From NCBI RefSeq assembly GCF_000714535.1, contig NZ_AUND01000001.1:558001-622000 (forward strand): a stretch of 64,000 nt of DNA. Direction: 5' to 3'. Below the pieces are notes generated by a model, which made no database searches, was not told where the DNA came from, and saw only the letters and a list, made by a program, of their open reading frames with translations. The position numbers were made by a program, and so were the translations under genes. This document shows positions 1 through 8,863 of this stretch, piece by piece. Origin of the DNA: Thioclava pacifica DSM 10166. Lineage in GTDB: Bacteria; Pseudomonadota; Alphaproteobacteria; Rhodobacterales; Rhodobacteraceae. Each line of letters begins with the position of its first letter. Positions within the stretch are counted from its first letter, which is position 1.

Positions 1-1
1 C

Positions 2-202
2 GGGCTGACGGTCCTGTTCGGCTCTGCCTATTACGCCCAGTATTTCCGATGGCGGGACTGTTTCAACGAATTGGGCCGCTGCTACGATGCCCGCGACGGC
101 GTTGTTTACCTTGAGCAATCCGGTGGTATATGGCTGACGCTCACGGCGATCGCCCTCGGCCTCTTTCTCTTTCGGCTCTGGCGGATGCGCGCGAAGCGGT
201 GA
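2..202 (+). CDS. C-terminal part of a small membrane protein (5' end outside window)
   Basis: The reading frame is open from the first complete codon and stops at TGA 200-202, giving 66 visible residues. The visible part has an extramembrane stretch containing two cysteines (RDCFNELGRC), then a hydrophobic segment (about residues 44-58, ending LGLFLF) and a basic tail (RLWRMRAKR), as expected for a last transmembrane helix with a cytoplasmic positive end. I do not recognise the family. It converges on rpoH, whose terminator lies just beyond its stop. The missing N-terminus prevents any functional call. Confidence 0.6.
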   Translation, partial: GLTVLFGSAYYAQYFRWRDCFNELGRCYDARDGVVYLEQSGGIWLTLTAIALGLFLFRLWRMRAKR

Positions 203-228
203 TCGCGCGATATCGTGCCCGCGCGAAA

Positions 229-257
229 GAAAAAAGCCGCCCCCCAAAGGGGACGGC
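229..257 (-). terminator. Rho-independent terminator of rpoH
   Basis: Read on the minus strand, a GC-rich stem (arms about 250-257 and 236-243, roughly GCCGTCCCC/GGGGGCGGC with a short TTT loop) runs directly into a T tract at 229-235. It lies 26 bases after the rpoH stop codon. Confidence 0.8.
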
Positions 258-282
258 GCGTACTCGTTACTCAAAAAAAGCC

Positions 283-1179
283 TCAGGCCTGGATCTGCAT
301 GCCCTTTTCGCGGGCCAGTTCCGTCATGCGCTTTTGCAGTTTTTCGAAGGCGCGCACCTCGATCTGGCGGATGCGCTCGCGGCTGACCTCGTATTGGCCC
401 GAAAGCTCCTCGAGGGTGACCGGATCATCGCGCAGACGGCGCTGCATCAGGATGTCCTTCTCGCGATCGTTGAGCACGTCCATCGCCTGCATCAGCATCT
501 CGCGACGGGCTTCGAGCTCCTCGCTTTCGGCATAGGCTTCGGCCTGATCGGCATCTTCGTCCTCAAGCCAGTCCTGCCATTGCGCGGTGCCTTCATCGCC
601 CGCGCCGACCTGCGCGTTGAGCGAGGCGTCCGAGCCCGACAGGCGCCGGTTCATCGAGATCACCTCTTCCTCGGTGACGTTCAGATCCTTCGCGATCTGG
701 GCCACGTTCTCGGGGCGCATGTCGCCGTCCTCATAGGCGCCAATCTTCGATTTCGCCTTGCGCAGATTGAAGAAAAGCTTCTTTTGCGCCGAGGTCGTGC
801 CGAGTTTCACCAGGCTCCACGAGCGCAGGATATATTCCTGAATCGCGGCACGGATCCACCACATCGCATAGGTCGCGAGGCGGAAGCCTTTCTCCGGGTC
901 GAAGCGCTTCACGGCCTGCATCAGGCCGACATTCGCCTCCGAGATCACCTCGGCCTGCGGCAGACCATAACCGCGATAGCCCATCGCGATCTTGGCCGCG
1001 AGGCGCAGGTGGCTGGTCACGAGCTGGTGGGCGGCGTCGGTATCCTGATCTTCTGCCCAACGCTTGGCCAGCATGTACTCCTGTTCGGGTTCCAGAAGGG
1101 GGAACTTCCGGATCTCTTGCAGGTAACGGTTGAGCCCCTGTTCAGGACTCGGGGCCGGAAGGTTGGTATAGCTCGTCAT
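283..1179 (-). CDS. rpoH: RNA polymerase sigma-32 factor RpoH
   Basis: Alternative sigma factor directing RNA polymerase to heat-shock and related stress promoters. The 298-residue product has sigma-70 region 2 (LVTSHLRLAAKIAMGYRG through the YAMWWIRAAIQEYILRSW helix), the RpoH box (QKKLFFNLRK) that is diagnostic for sigma-32, and region 4 with the helix-turn-helix ending SRERIRQIEVRAFEKL. The start is placed at ATG 1177-1179 (MTSYTNLPAPSPEQG), which has a GGGAG-type ribosome site upstream and matches the usual N-terminus; the frame is open 30 codons further upstream but that part is unlike the family. Rhodobacterales often carry two rpoH paralogues; this looks like the RpoHI type, though I cannot compare directly. 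It is monocistronic, with its own terminator. Confidence 0.95.
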   Translation of the reverse strand: MTSYTNLPAPSPEQGLNRYLQEIRKFPLLEPEQEYMLAKRWAEDQDTDAAHQLVTSHLRLAAKIAMGYRGYGLPQAEVISEANVGLMQAVKRFDPEKGFRLATYAMWWIRAAIQEYILRSWSLVKLGTTSAQKKLFFNLRKAKSKIGAYEDGDMRPENVAQIAKDLNVTEEEVISMNRRLSGSDASLNAQVGAGDEGTAQWQDWLEDEDADQAEAYAESEELEARREMLMQAMDVLNDREKDILMQRRLRDDPVTLEELSGQYEVSRERIRQIEVRAFEKLQKRMTELAREKGMQIQA

Positions 1180-1369
1180 TGTCTCCCATGTCTCCCTATG
1201 GCGGCTGCTCGATATGGGTCTCGGGCCGTTGTTCTTCAAGATAACGCATAAAGCGCGTTCCCGGTTCACCTCAACGGCCTGCGCCCAGGTGTCGCATGGT
1301 AAGCTTAACGTGCGGTGAGCGGATTTCCGTCGCGAAAAGGATGACGGTTGCGTGATTGATGCGCCGTTT

Positions 1370-2812
1370 TCACAGCACCGGCGCGAGGATCGACATCAGG
1401 TTGTTGGTGATTTTCCACCGCAGCGGCCAGCCTTCGATCTGCGCGTGGGTCAGCTGGCGCGCGCCCGCGATCCATTGCGCTTGCCGCTCGGCAAGGCGTT
1501 GGCCCAGATCGGTATCTTCGACGAGCAGGCAGTTCTCGTAATTGAGCTCGAAGCTGCGCCGGTCGAGATTGGCCGAGCCGATGATCGCGACGCGCCGATC
1601 GGCCAGAAGCGTCTTGGCATGCAGCAGGCCCGGGGCATGTTCGTGGATCTCGACGCCCGCCTCGATCAGCGCGGGGAAGAAACTGCGTGCGGCATGGGCG
1701 ACAAAGCGCGAGTCGTTGCGTCGGGGCACGATCACCTGCACGCGCACCCCGCGCCGGACCGCGGCGCGCAGGGCGGAGGCGATCTCTTCGCCGGGTACGA
1801 AATAGGGGGTGGAGAGGGTGAGACTTTCCTGCGCCGCCCCGATCACCGAGAGAAACACGTCGGGCACGCCGCGAATATCGAGCATCGGTCCCGTGGCGAA
1901 GGCGACGGCGGTGCTGGTGCCGGGGCGGGGGGCGCCGGCCTCCGAGGGCACGAGCGCCGCGATATCCTCGCGGGTATGGGTGATCCAGTCGGTCGCGAAG
2001 ATATGCTGGTGCTGGGCGGCCAGCGGCCCTTCGAGGCGCAGGAGCACATCGACCCAGGGTGCGAAGCGCGCCTTGATGCGAAATTCCGGGTCGGCCACGT
2101 TGCGCGATCCGGTATAGGCCACGCGCCCGTCGATCACCGCGAGCTTGCGGTGATTGCGCAGGTCGATGCGCATCGTGGCGAGCTTGAACAGCGGCCAGTG
2201 GAAGGAAAAGGCGATGCCCGTCTTGACGCCTGCCTGTTTCATCTCGCGCCAATGCGGGGATTTGATGAAACCGCGCGCGCCGAGGCCATCGACCAGCACA
2301 CGCACGGTCACGCCGCGTTCGGCGGCGCGCGTCAACGCCTCCGCCAGCGCGATCCCGGTGCCGTCAGCAAGCCAGATATAGGTGGTCAGATGAACGGTTT
2401 CGCGCGCGGTCTCGATATCGGAGAGCAGGGTGGCGATCTGGTCCTCGGCCTCGGGCAGGAAGCGGATCGCATCGCCGCTGCTGGGGGCAAACCCGTTGAC
2501 CGCGGCGGCGCGTGCGAAGGCGGGGCGGTAGCCGGGGGTGATCGAGGAAAGCGAGGGTGCGCCTGCGGGTTTGGGCGCGGGAAGAGCGGCAACGGTCGCG
2601 CGCTGGCGCTTGGCGATACGCTGGTTCAGGCGGGTCTCGCCGATCAGCAGGTAAAGAAGCACGCCGACAAAGGGCACCGAGAGGATCAGGATCGTCCAGC
2701 TGGCGCGTACGGCGGGCGGTTTGTCAGGGCGCGTGAGCACCCGCAGCACCGCCAGGGTCTGGCCGCCAAAGTGGACCAGTAGCGTGACAAGCTCCCACCA
2801 CCAGACCGTCAC
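1370..2812 (-). CDS. cls: Cardiolipin synthase (phospholipase D superfamily)
   Basis: Membrane enzyme that condenses two phosphatidylglycerols, or PG with another phospholipid, to cardiolipin. The 480-residue protein has two N-terminal hydrophobic segments (about residues 5-25 and 40-57) and two complete HKD motifs: H221, K223, D228 (HRKLAVID) and H398, K400, D405 (HAKTLLAD), each followed by the family GS(R/A)N motif. Length and architecture fit bacterial ClsA. Its ATG overlaps the stop codon of rluD by 4 bases (2809-2812), so the two are probably translationally coupled. Assignment to the superfamily is secure; the exact phospholipid substrate is inferred. Confidence 0.9.
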   Translation of the reverse strand: MTVWWWELVTLLVHFGGQTLAVLRVLTRPDKPPAVRASWTILILSVPFVGVLLYLLIGETRLNQRIAKRQRATVAALPAPKPAGAPSLSSITPGYRPAFARAAAVNGFAPSSGDAIRFLPEAEDQIATLLSDIETARETVHLTTYIWLADGTGIALAEALTRAAERGVTVRVLVDGLGARGFIKSPHWREMKQAGVKTGIAFSFHWPLFKLATMRIDLRNHRKLAVIDGRVAYTGSRNVADPEFRIKARFAPWVDVLLRLEGPLAAQHQHIFATDWITHTREDIAALVPSEAGAPRPGTSTAVAFATGPMLDIRGVPDVFLSVIGAAQESLTLSTPYFVPGEEIASALRAAVRRGVRVQVIVPRRNDSRFVAHAARSFFPALIEAGVEIHEHAPGLLHAKTLLADRRVAIIGSANLDRRSFELNYENCLLVEDTDLGQRLAERQAQWIAGARQLTHAQIEGWPLRWKITNNLMSILAPVL

Positions 2813-3834
2813 GGCGCCCCGCGCAGCTCGGCAAGCAGCGCTTCCATGTCATCGGGCAGGGGGGCGGTGAAGGACAGCTCCTCTCCCGTTACCGGATGGA
2901 TGAAGCCGAGCGTCGCGGCATGAAGCGCCTGACGCGGGAAATCGCGCACCGCTTGCGCGACCTGCGCCCCCACCGCTTTTTCCGAGATCTTGCGCTTGCC
3001 GCCATAGGTCGGATCGCCGATCAGCCCGTGGCCAGCATAGGCCATGTGCACGCGGATCTGGTGCGTGCGCCCGGTCTCGAGCCAGCAATCGATGAGCGCG
3101 GCGGTGCCCTTGAACTCTTCGACCACGCGGGCGCGGGTCACGGCATGGCGCCCGCCATGGGCGACCACGGCCTGTTTCTGCCGGTCGGTCTTGTGGCGTG
3201 CGAGCTGGGTGACGATCTTCAGCACGCCCCCGGTTTCGAAGCTGACCCCGCTGAGCCCGCGCAGGCGCGGGTCGGCCTGATCGGGGACGCCATGGCAGAT
3301 CGCGAGGTAGTGGCGGTGCACCGAGTGTTTCTCGAACTGCGCGGCAAGCCCGTGATGGGCGCGGTCGGATTTCGCCACGACCAGAAGGCCCGAGGTTTCC
3401 TTGTCGATCCGGTGCACGATGCCCGGGCGCGCCTCGCCGCCGATGCCGGAGAGATTGCCGCCGAAATGGTGCAACAGCGCATTGACCAGCGTTCCCTCGG
3501 GCGAACCCGGCGCGGGATGGGTAACCATGCCCGCGGGCTTGTTCACGACGATCAGGTCGTCATCCTCCCAGAGCACTTCCAGCGGAATGTCCTGCGCCAC
3601 GGTCTCGACCGGTTTCGGCGGCTCGAGCGCGATCTGGTAGATTTCGCCCTCGGTCACTTTCGCCTTCTGGTCGGTCACCGGCGCGCCGTCGAGCGTCACG
3701 GAGCCTTCCGCGATCAGCTTGGCCAGACGCGAGCGTGAGAGGGACGCTTCCTCTGGCACAGCCGCCGCCAAGGCCTTATCAAGGCGGGGACCCATGCCGG
3801 GTCCGATCTCGACGCTGAGGATATCCTTGTCCAT
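2809..3834 (-). CDS. rluD: RluA-family 23S rRNA pseudouridine synthase (RluD-like)
   Basis: Isomerises specific uridines in 23S rRNA to pseudouridine. The 341 residues comprise an N-terminal S4 RNA-binding domain (about 16-70, RLDKALAAAV...SRSRLAKLI) and the RluA/RluD catalytic domain with the HRIDKETSGLL motif, whose D144 is the catalytic aspartate. RluD (helix 69 sites) is the likeliest assignment for an S4-bearing member, but RluC cannot be excluded. The start is ATG 3832-3834 (MDKDILSVEIG); the frame is open upstream but only across the divergent gene. This start codon shares two bases with that of the DUF6476 gene on the other strand. It overlaps cls downstream by 4 bases. Confidence 0.88.
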   Translation of the reverse strand: MDKDILSVEIGPGMGPRLDKALAAAVPEEASLSRSRLAKLIAEGSVTLDGAPVTDQKAKVTEGEIYQIALEPPKPVETVAQDIPLEVLWEDDDLIVVNKPAGMVTHPAPGSPEGTLVNALLHHFGGNLSGIGGEARPGIVHRIDKETSGLLVVAKSDRAHHGLAAQFEKHSVHRHYLAICHGVPDQADPRLRGLSGVSFETGGVLKIVTQLARHKTDRQKQAVVAHGGRHAVTRARVVEEFKGTAALIDCWLETGRTHQIRVHMAYAGHGLIGDPTYGGKRKISEKAVGAQVAQAVRDFPRQALHAATLGFIHPVTGEELSFTAPLPDDMEALLAELRGAP

Positions 3835-4156
3835 GTCCGACCTGCCTGAAGACGAGCTGCCTGCCACGCTGCCACCCGATCTGCGCTTTCTCAAGCTATT
3901 GGTGACGGTTCTGGCCGGCGTGATGATTGCGGGGCTTGTAGCGATTGTGGCGCTGCTTGTCATCCGCCTGAAAACGCCGAGCCCGCTGCCCGAGCTTCCC
4001 GCGGCGATCACGCTGCCCCAAGGCGCGCAGGCCGAGGCTGTGACATTCGCGCGCAGCTATGTCGTCGTGGTGACCGATCAGGGCGCGGTTCTGGTCTTTG
4101 ACAAGGCAGGCAAACAACTCGCCGATGTGCCGATCGGGGCCGCCGATGGAAATTGA
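3833..4156 (+). CDS. DUF6476-like single-pass membrane protein
   Basis: A 107-residue protein with a charged N-terminus (MSDLPEDELP), one strong transmembrane helix (about residues 22-45, LLVTVLAGVMIAGLVAIVALLV) and a short C-terminal domain that looks like a small beta-rich extracytoplasmic module (AVTFARSYVVVVTDQGAVLVFD). It resembles the DUF6476 family of Rhodobacterales, which has no known function. The start ATG 3833-3835 overlaps the rluD start codon head-to-head, so each gene's promoter and ribosome site must lie inside the other's coding sequence. Its last 11 bases overlap ybeY, which suggests cotranscription with that gene. Confidence 0.75.
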   Translation: MSDLPEDELPATLPPDLRFLKLLVTVLAGVMIAGLVAIVALLVIRLKTPSPLPELPAAITLPQGAQAEAVTFARSYVVVVTDQGAVLVFDKAGKQLADVPIGAADGN

Positions 4157-4643
4157 GATCGAGATCGAGGATCCCCGCTGGGAGGCGCTCGGACTTGCCG
4201 CTCTGGCCGAGCGCGCGGCCCGGCTGGTGCTTGAGGATCGCGGGATCGATCCGGATTTGTGCCGGATCTCGGTTCTGGCCTGCGATGATGCGCGCATTGC
4301 CGATCTTAATGCCGAATATCGTGAAAAATCCAAACCCACCAACGTCTTGAGCTGGCCTGCCGAGGAGCGCGGGGCAGAGGAAGAGGGCGCCGATCCGGAG
4401 CCGCCCGCGCCCGATGTCTTCGGCGAGATCGAATTGGGCGACCTCGCGATTGCCTACGAGACGTGCGCGCGCGAGGCGGAGGAACAGGGCAAGGCGCTGG
4501 CCGATCATGTGCTGCATCTGCTGATCCATGCCACGCTGCATCTGCTCGGCTATGACCATATTCGCGACAAAGATGCCGAAGCGATGGAACAAATCGAAAT
4601 CCGACTGCTTGAAAGCGTAGGAATTCGTAACCCATATATGTAA
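4146..4643 (+). CDS. ybeY: Endoribonuclease YbeY
   Basis: Zinc-dependent RNase acting in 16S rRNA 3'-end maturation and 70S quality control. The 165-residue protein ends with the UPF0054 signature H128-x3-H132-x5-H138 (HLLIHATLHLLGYDH), the zinc site. The conserved N-x-x-YR (LNAEYRE) and TNVLSWP motifs are present. The start ATG 4146 lies inside the preceding DUF6476 gene (11-base overlap), which implies translational coupling. In most alphaproteobacteria phoH precedes ybeY; it is absent here. A CorC-like gene and lnt follow, as usual. Confidence 0.93.
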   Translation: MEIEIEIEDPRWEALGLAALAERAARLVLEDRGIDPDLCRISVLACDDARIADLNAEYREKSKPTNVLSWPAEERGAEEEGADPEPPAPDVFGEIELGDLAIAYETCAREAEEQGKALADHVLHLLIHATLHLLGYDHIRDKDAEAMEQIEIRLLESVGIRNPYM

Positions 4644-4679
4644 TGATGGGTGTCCAGACACCGCTTTTGGAAAGGAACG

Positions 4680-5570
4680 ATGGGACAGGTTGCCGACGGA
4701 GTGTCCTCCGCCAATGCCGAGAGTTCGGATAACGCCGAACCCGGACAGTCTTCGGAACCCGCTTCGCGCGGGTTGCTCAGCCGCTTTTTCGGAGGGCGCA
4801 GCGCGCCGGACGAGGAAGAGCGCATTGAATTGCCCCCCGCACCGGCCCCGGTGCCGCTCGGGCTCGGAAACCTGCGCCGGATGCGCGTGGGCGATGTGGC
4901 CATTCCCAAGGTCGAGATCGAGGCCGTGCCTGTCACGATCTCGCGCGACGAGCTGGTGGAGAAATTCCGCGAGCATGGATATTCGCGCCTGCCGGTCTTC
5001 AAGGAAACGCTCGACACGCCGCTGGGGCTTGTCCACCTGAAGGATCTCGCGCTCGAATACGGGTTCGGCTCGGGCTCGGGGCGGTTCTCGCTGCGCAAGC
5101 TGATCCGTCCGCTCCTTTACGTGCCGCCCTCGATGCCGATCGGCGTGCTGTTGCAGAAGATGCAGGTCCAGCGCATCCACATGGCGCTGGTGATCGACGA
5201 ATATGGCGGCGTCGACGGGTTGCTCACGCTTGAAGACCTGATCGAACAGGTGATCGGCGAGATCGAGGATGAGCATGACGAGGCCGACGACGCCTATTGG
5301 CGCGAGGAAAAGCCCGGTCAGTGGATCGTCCAGGCGCGCGCGCCGGTGCATGAATTCGAGGGCGAGATCGGGATGCGGCTGGCCGATGAGGAGGCCGAGG
5401 ACGAGATCGACTCGATGGGCGGCCTTGTCTTCATGCAGCTTGGCCGCGTGCCCGCGCGCGGCGAAGTGGTCGTGGCCGAGAACGGTGTCGAATACGAGGT
5501 CGTCGATGCCGATCCGCGCCGGATCAAACGTCTGCGCGTACGTCTGCCGGGTGTGGCGCCGGCCGAATGA
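4680..5570 (+). CDS. CBS-domain CorC/HlyC-family transporter-associated protein
   Basis: A 296-residue soluble protein with a low-complexity N-terminus (to about residue 50), paired CBS domains (about 65-200, including [14 protein letters not shown] and [25 protein letters not shown] split over two motifs), and a C-terminal CorC_HlyC domain (about 215-290). It belongs to the CorC/TlyC group linked to magnesium/cobalt export or, by its old name, haemolysin C; it lacks the DUF21 membrane domain. In ybeY-corC-lnt clusters it may serve ribosome- or envelope-related functions; its biochemical role is unsettled. The start ATG 4680 has an AAAGGAACG ribosome site. Confidence 0.85.
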   Translation: MGQVADGVSSANAESSDNAEPGQSSEPASRGLLSRFFGGRSAPDEEERIELPPAPAPVPLGLGNLRRMRVGDVAIPKVEIEAVPVTISRDELVEKFREHGYSRLPVFKETLDTPLGLVHLKDLALEYGFGSGSGRFSLRKLIRPLLYVPPSMPIGVLLQKMQVQRIHMALVIDEYGGVDGLLTLEDLIEQVIGEIEDEHDEADDAYWREEKPGQWIVQARAPVHEFEGEIGMRLADEEAEDEIDSMGGLVFMQLGRVPARGEVVVAENGVEYEVVDADPRRIKRLRVRLPGVAPAE

Positions 5571-5588
5571 GCGGGCTATGACGCCCCC

Positions 5589-7154
5589 ATGATCGAGGTG
5601 ATCCGAGAGGGATTTCGTGCGCCGCTGCGCCCGCGCTGGCAGGTCTTGCTGCTGGCGACGGTGCTTGGCGCGCTTTTTGCCGCCGGTCAGGCCCCGCTGG
5701 GGCTGTGGTGGCTGGCGCTGCCCGCGCTGGCCGGGGCGATCTGGATCGCGACCTCGGAACGCTGGCGCGCCTCGATGATCTGGATCGGGTTTGCGACAGG
5801 CTTCGGCTATGCGCTGGCCGCGATGTTCTGGATCGTCGAGCCCTTCATGGTCGAGGCTGATATCTACGGCTGGATGGCGCCCTTCGCTTTGGTGCTGATG
5901 GCCGCGGGGATGGGGGTGTTCTGGGCGATCGGTTTCGGGCTTGGCGCTTATGCGGGGCAGGGCCCGCGCAGCCGTGCGCTTGGTATCGCCTTGGGCATGG
6001 CAGCCTCGGATGCGCTGCGGTCTTATGTTTTTACCGGCTTTCCCTGGGTTCTGGTGGGTCATGTCTGGATCGGCACGCCGGTCGCGCAGGCGGCGGCCTT
6101 CATCGGCCCGCTCGGGCTGAGCCTGATCACGATGCTGATCGCGGCCGCGCCCGCGATGACGCGGGGGATGCGGATGGGGCCGGCGCTGGGGCTGGTGGGG
6201 GTGGCGTTGGCGGCATTGGTCGGGCTCTGGCTCGGGGGTGTCGCGCGGCTCAATGCGCCGGTCAGCCCGCGTGCCGAGCCGATCACGCTGCGCCTCGTGC
6301 AGCCCAACGCGCCGCAGGATCTCAAGTGGTTGCCGCAATACCGGATGGAGTTCTTCCAGAGGCTTCTCGATCTGACGAAGGCGCCGACTGCACCCGGCGC
6401 GCCCAAGCCCGACCTGATCGTCTGGCCCGAGACCGCCGTGCCCTTCCTGCTCGAGCGTCCGCAAGGTGGGCTTGAGATGTCGGCAGAGGCGGCGGGCGGT
6501 GTGCCGCTCGCGATGGGGATCCAGCGCGCGCAGGGCAGCCGCTATTACAATTCCCTCGCGCTGATCGGCCCGCAGGCGCAGGTCGAGGCGCTTTATGACA
6601 AGTCGCATCTGGTGCCATTTGGCGAGTACATGCCCTTCGGCGATGCGCTGGCGCAGATCGGGATCACTGCTTTCGCGGCACAGGTCGGCAATGGTTATTC
6701 GGCGGGGCCGGGGGAGAAGCTTCTGAACCTCGGCAAGCTCGGTCATGTCGCGCCGCTCATCTGCTACGAGGCGATCTTCCCGCAGGATCTGCGTGGCTTC
6801 CCGCAGCGTCCCGACTGGATCTTGCAGGTCACCAATGATGCCTGGTTCGGCACGCTGTCGGGCCCCTATCAGCACCTTGCCCAGGCCCGGCTGCGCGCGA
6901 TCGAGCAGGGCCTGCCGCTCGCGCGCGACGCCAATACCGGGGTCAGCGCGATGATCGACGCGAAGGGGCGGATCACGGCGCATCTGGGGATGGATGTGAT
7001 GGGCAAGCTCGATGTGGCGTTGCCACCGAGCCTGCCGCCGACGCTCTATTCCAGGTTTGGCGATGCCCCGATCATCGGACTTATCGTCGCGCTTTTGGGG
7101 CTTCTTTCAATCTTTGCGCGTATTGCCGTTGACCGGCGCCCCGCGCGACCCTAG
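5589..7154 (+). CDS. lnt: Apolipoprotein N-acyltransferase
   Basis: Inner-membrane enzyme that adds the third acyl chain to the N-terminal cysteine of lipoproteins, the last maturation step before Lol export. The 521-residue product has about six N-terminal transmembrane helices (to about residue 215) and a C-terminal helix around the nitrilase-like domain. The catalytic triad is visible: E281 (VWPETAVPF), K338 (YDKSHLVPFGEYMPF) and C392 (PLICYEAIFP). It starts 18 bases after the CorC-like gene. The SAM/SAH riboswitch lies directly after its stop codon, so metK is separately regulated even if read-through occurs. Confidence 0.95.
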   Translation: MIEVIREGFRAPLRPRWQVLLLATVLGALFAAGQAPLGLWWLALPALAGAIWIATSERWRASMIWIGFATGFGYALAAMFWIVEPFMVEADIYGWMAPFALVLMAAGMGVFWAIGFGLGAYAGQGPRSRALGIALGMAASDALRSYVFTGFPWVLVGHVWIGTPVAQAAAFIGPLGLSLITMLIAAAPAMTRGMRMGPALGLVGVALAALVGLWLGGVARLNAPVSPRAEPITLRLVQPNAPQDLKWLPQYRMEFFQRLLDLTKAPTAPGAPKPDLIVWPETAVPFLLERPQGGLEMSAEAAGGVPLAMGIQRAQGSRYYNSLALIGPQAQVEALYDKSHLVPFGEYMPFGDALAQIGITAFAAQVGNGYSAGPGEKLLNLGKLGHVAPLICYEAIFPQDLRGFPQRPDWILQVTNDAWFGTLSGPYQHLAQARLRAIEQGLPLARDANTGVSAMIDAKGRITAHLGMDVMGKLDVALPPSLPPTLYSRFGDAPIIGLIVALLGLLSIFARIAVDRRPARP

Positions 7155-7165
7155 CTATGGCGCGA

Positions 7166-7219
7166 ACCGCCCCAACGGCTTCCTGACGGGGTGGGGATAT
7201 CAACAATGGAGCACTCCCC
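7166..7219 (+). promoter_or_regulatory. SAM/SAH riboswitch upstream of metK
   Basis: The 65 bases between lnt and metK match the SAM/SAH class known from Rhodobacterales metK leaders. There is a 7-bp stem CCGCCCC/GGGGUGG (7167-7173 with 7188-7194, one G-U pair) closing a loop with the conserved AACGGCUUCCUGAC. Downstream is the conserved AAUGGAGCA block (7205-7213), whose GGAGC can pair with the GCUUCC of the loop to form the pseudoknot. GGAG is also the ribosome binding site of metK, 6 bases before the ATG at 7220, so ligand binding would mask it and give translational repression by S-adenosylmethionine. Identification rests on motif memory, without a covariance search. Confidence 0.88.
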
Positions 7220-8389
7220 ATGGCGCGCGCGAATTACGTTTTCACCTCCGAATCCGTTTCGGAGGGGCATCCCGACAAGGTCTGTGACCGGATTTCTGAT
7301 GCCGTCCTCGATGCTTTCCTGGCCGAAGAGCCGAATGCGCGCGTCGCGTGCGAGACTTTTGCCACCACCAATCAGGTCGTCGTCGGCGGCGAGGTGGGGC
7401 TGTCGGACAAGACCAAGCTCGCCGAATATCTCGAAGGCATCGACAAGATCGTGCGCGATTGCGTCAAGGATATCGGCTATGAGCAGGACGAGTTCCACTG
7501 GGCCACGCTGAAGGTCGCGAATTTCCTGCACCCGCAATCGGCCCATATCAGCCAGGGCGTGGACAAGGACGGGGCCGGCGATCAGGGGATCATGTTCGGT
7601 TATGCGACCGACGAGACGCCCGAGCTGATGCCCGCGCCGATCCACTATGCCCATGCGATCCTGCGCCGTCTGGCCGAGGCGCGCAAATCCGGCGCCGAGC
7701 CCGACCTGCGCCCCGATGCGAAATCGCAGCTTTCCGTGCGCTATGAGAATGGCCGTCCGGTGGGCGTGACGCAGATCGTGCTGTCCACGCAGCACGCCCA
7801 TGAGCATCAGACCTCCGACGATATCCGCGCCATCGTCGAGCCCTATATCCGCGAGACCCTGCCCGAGGGCTGGATCACGCCGGAGACCGAATGGTGGGTG
7901 AACCCGACCGGGACCTTCGTGATCGGCGGGCCCGATGGCGATGCGGGCCTGACGGGGCGCAAGATCATCGTGGACACTTACGGCGGCGCAGCCCCGCATG
8001 GCGGCGGTGCCTTCTCGGGCAAGGACCCGACCAAGGTGGACCGCTCGGCCGCTTACGCCGCGCGTTATCTGGCGAAGAACGTGGTGGCCGCGGGTCTGGC
8101 GAAGAAATGCGTGATCCAGGTGTCTTACGCGATCGGCGTGGCCAAGCCGCTCTCTATCTATGCCGACACGTTCGGCACGGGCGAGGTGCCCGACGAGCTG
8201 ATCGAGAAGGCCGTGGGCGAGGTGATGGACCTCACGCCCAAGGGCATCCGCGACACGCTCGATCTGTGCAAGCCGATCTATGCGCGCACTGCGGCCTATG
8301 GCCATTTCGGCCGCGCGCCCGAGGCCGATGGTGGCTTTTCCTGGGAGAAGACCGACCTGACCGAGGCGCTGAAGAGGGCCGTGTCGTGA
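7220..8389 (+). CDS. metK: S-adenosylmethionine synthetase
   Basis: Makes S-adenosylmethionine from ATP and methionine in the cytoplasm. The 389-residue protein has the N-terminal signature [19 protein letters not shown] (methionine/ATP site), the [12 protein letters not shown] hexapeptide region and the glycine-rich [19 protein letters not shown] motif. Length is normal. It sits directly after a SAM/SAH riboswitch, so product feedback on its translation is expected. queF begins inside its stop codon (GTGA overlap). The pairing with trmB two genes later is common in Rhodobacterales. Confidence 0.97.
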   Translation: MARANYVFTSESVSEGHPDKVCDRISDAVLDAFLAEEPNARVACETFATTNQVVVGGEVGLSDKTKLAEYLEGIDKIVRDCVKDIGYEQDEFHWATLKVANFLHPQSAHISQGVDKDGAGDQGIMFGYATDETPELMPAPIHYAHAILRRLAEARKSGAEPDLRPDAKSQLSVRYENGRPVGVTQIVLSTQHAHEHQTSDDIRAIVEPYIRETLPEGWITPETEWWVNPTGTFVIGGPDGDAGLTGRKIIVDTYGGAAPHGGGAFSGKDPTKVDRSAAYAARYLAKNVVAAGLAKKCVIQVSYAIGVAKPLSIYADTFGTGEVPDELIEKAVGEVMDLTPKGIRDTLDLCKPIYARTAAYGHFGRAPEADGGFSWEKTDLTEALKRAVS

Positions 8390-8847
8390 GCACCGATACC
8401 TCGGGTCTGACCCAGCTGGGTCAGGCGACCGAGCTGCCGCAATCGCCCGAGGAGGCGGTGCTGGAGCGCGTGCCCCAGCCGCGCGCGGGCGAGCGATATC
8501 TCGTACGGTTCACCGCGCCCGAGTTCACCTCGCTCTGCCCGCTGACCGGCCAGCCGGATTTCGCGCATATCATGATCGACTATGTGCCGCGCGACTGGCT
8601 GGTGGAGAGCAAATCGCTCAAGCTGTTCCTCGGTTCGTTCCGCAATCACGGGGCGTTCCACGAGGATTGCTCGGTGATGATCGGCCAGCGGCTGCGCGAT
8701 CTGCTCGATCCCGAATGGCTGCGCATCGGCGCCTATTGGTATCCGCGCGGCGGCATTCCGATCGACGTGTTCTGGCAGTCCGGCCCGCAGCCCACGGATC
8801 TGTGGATCCCCGATCAGGGCGTGCCGCCCTATCGCGGGCGGGGCTGA
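8386..8847 (+). CDS. queF: NADPH-dependent 7-cyano-7-deazaguanine reductase QueF (short type)
   Basis: Reduces preQ0 to preQ1 in queuosine biosynthesis. The 153-residue length is that of the unimodular Bacillus-type QueF. The nucleophile cysteine lies in [12 protein letters not shown] and the NADPH/QueF motif [20 protein letters not shown] is intact. The start is GTG 8386-8388, overlapping the metK TGA by 4 bases, so translation is probably coupled to metK and indirectly placed under its riboswitch. A copy of a dispersed repeat lies 16 bases after its stop. Confidence 0.93.
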   Translation: MSTDTSGLTQLGQATELPQSPEEAVLERVPQPRAGERYLVRFTAPEFTSLCPLTGQPDFAHIMIDYVPRDWLVESKSLKLFLGSFRNHGAFHEDCSVMIGQRLRDLLDPEWLRIGAYWYPRGGIPIDVFWQSGPQPTDLWIPDQGVPPYRGRG

Positions 8848-8863
8848 GAGGCGGAAAGGTCGA

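Noticed and set aside
4008-6983. A 991-codon open frame on the minus strand opposite ybeY, the CorC-like gene and lnt
   Set aside because: It spans three well-supported genes on the other strand and shows shadow-type composition.
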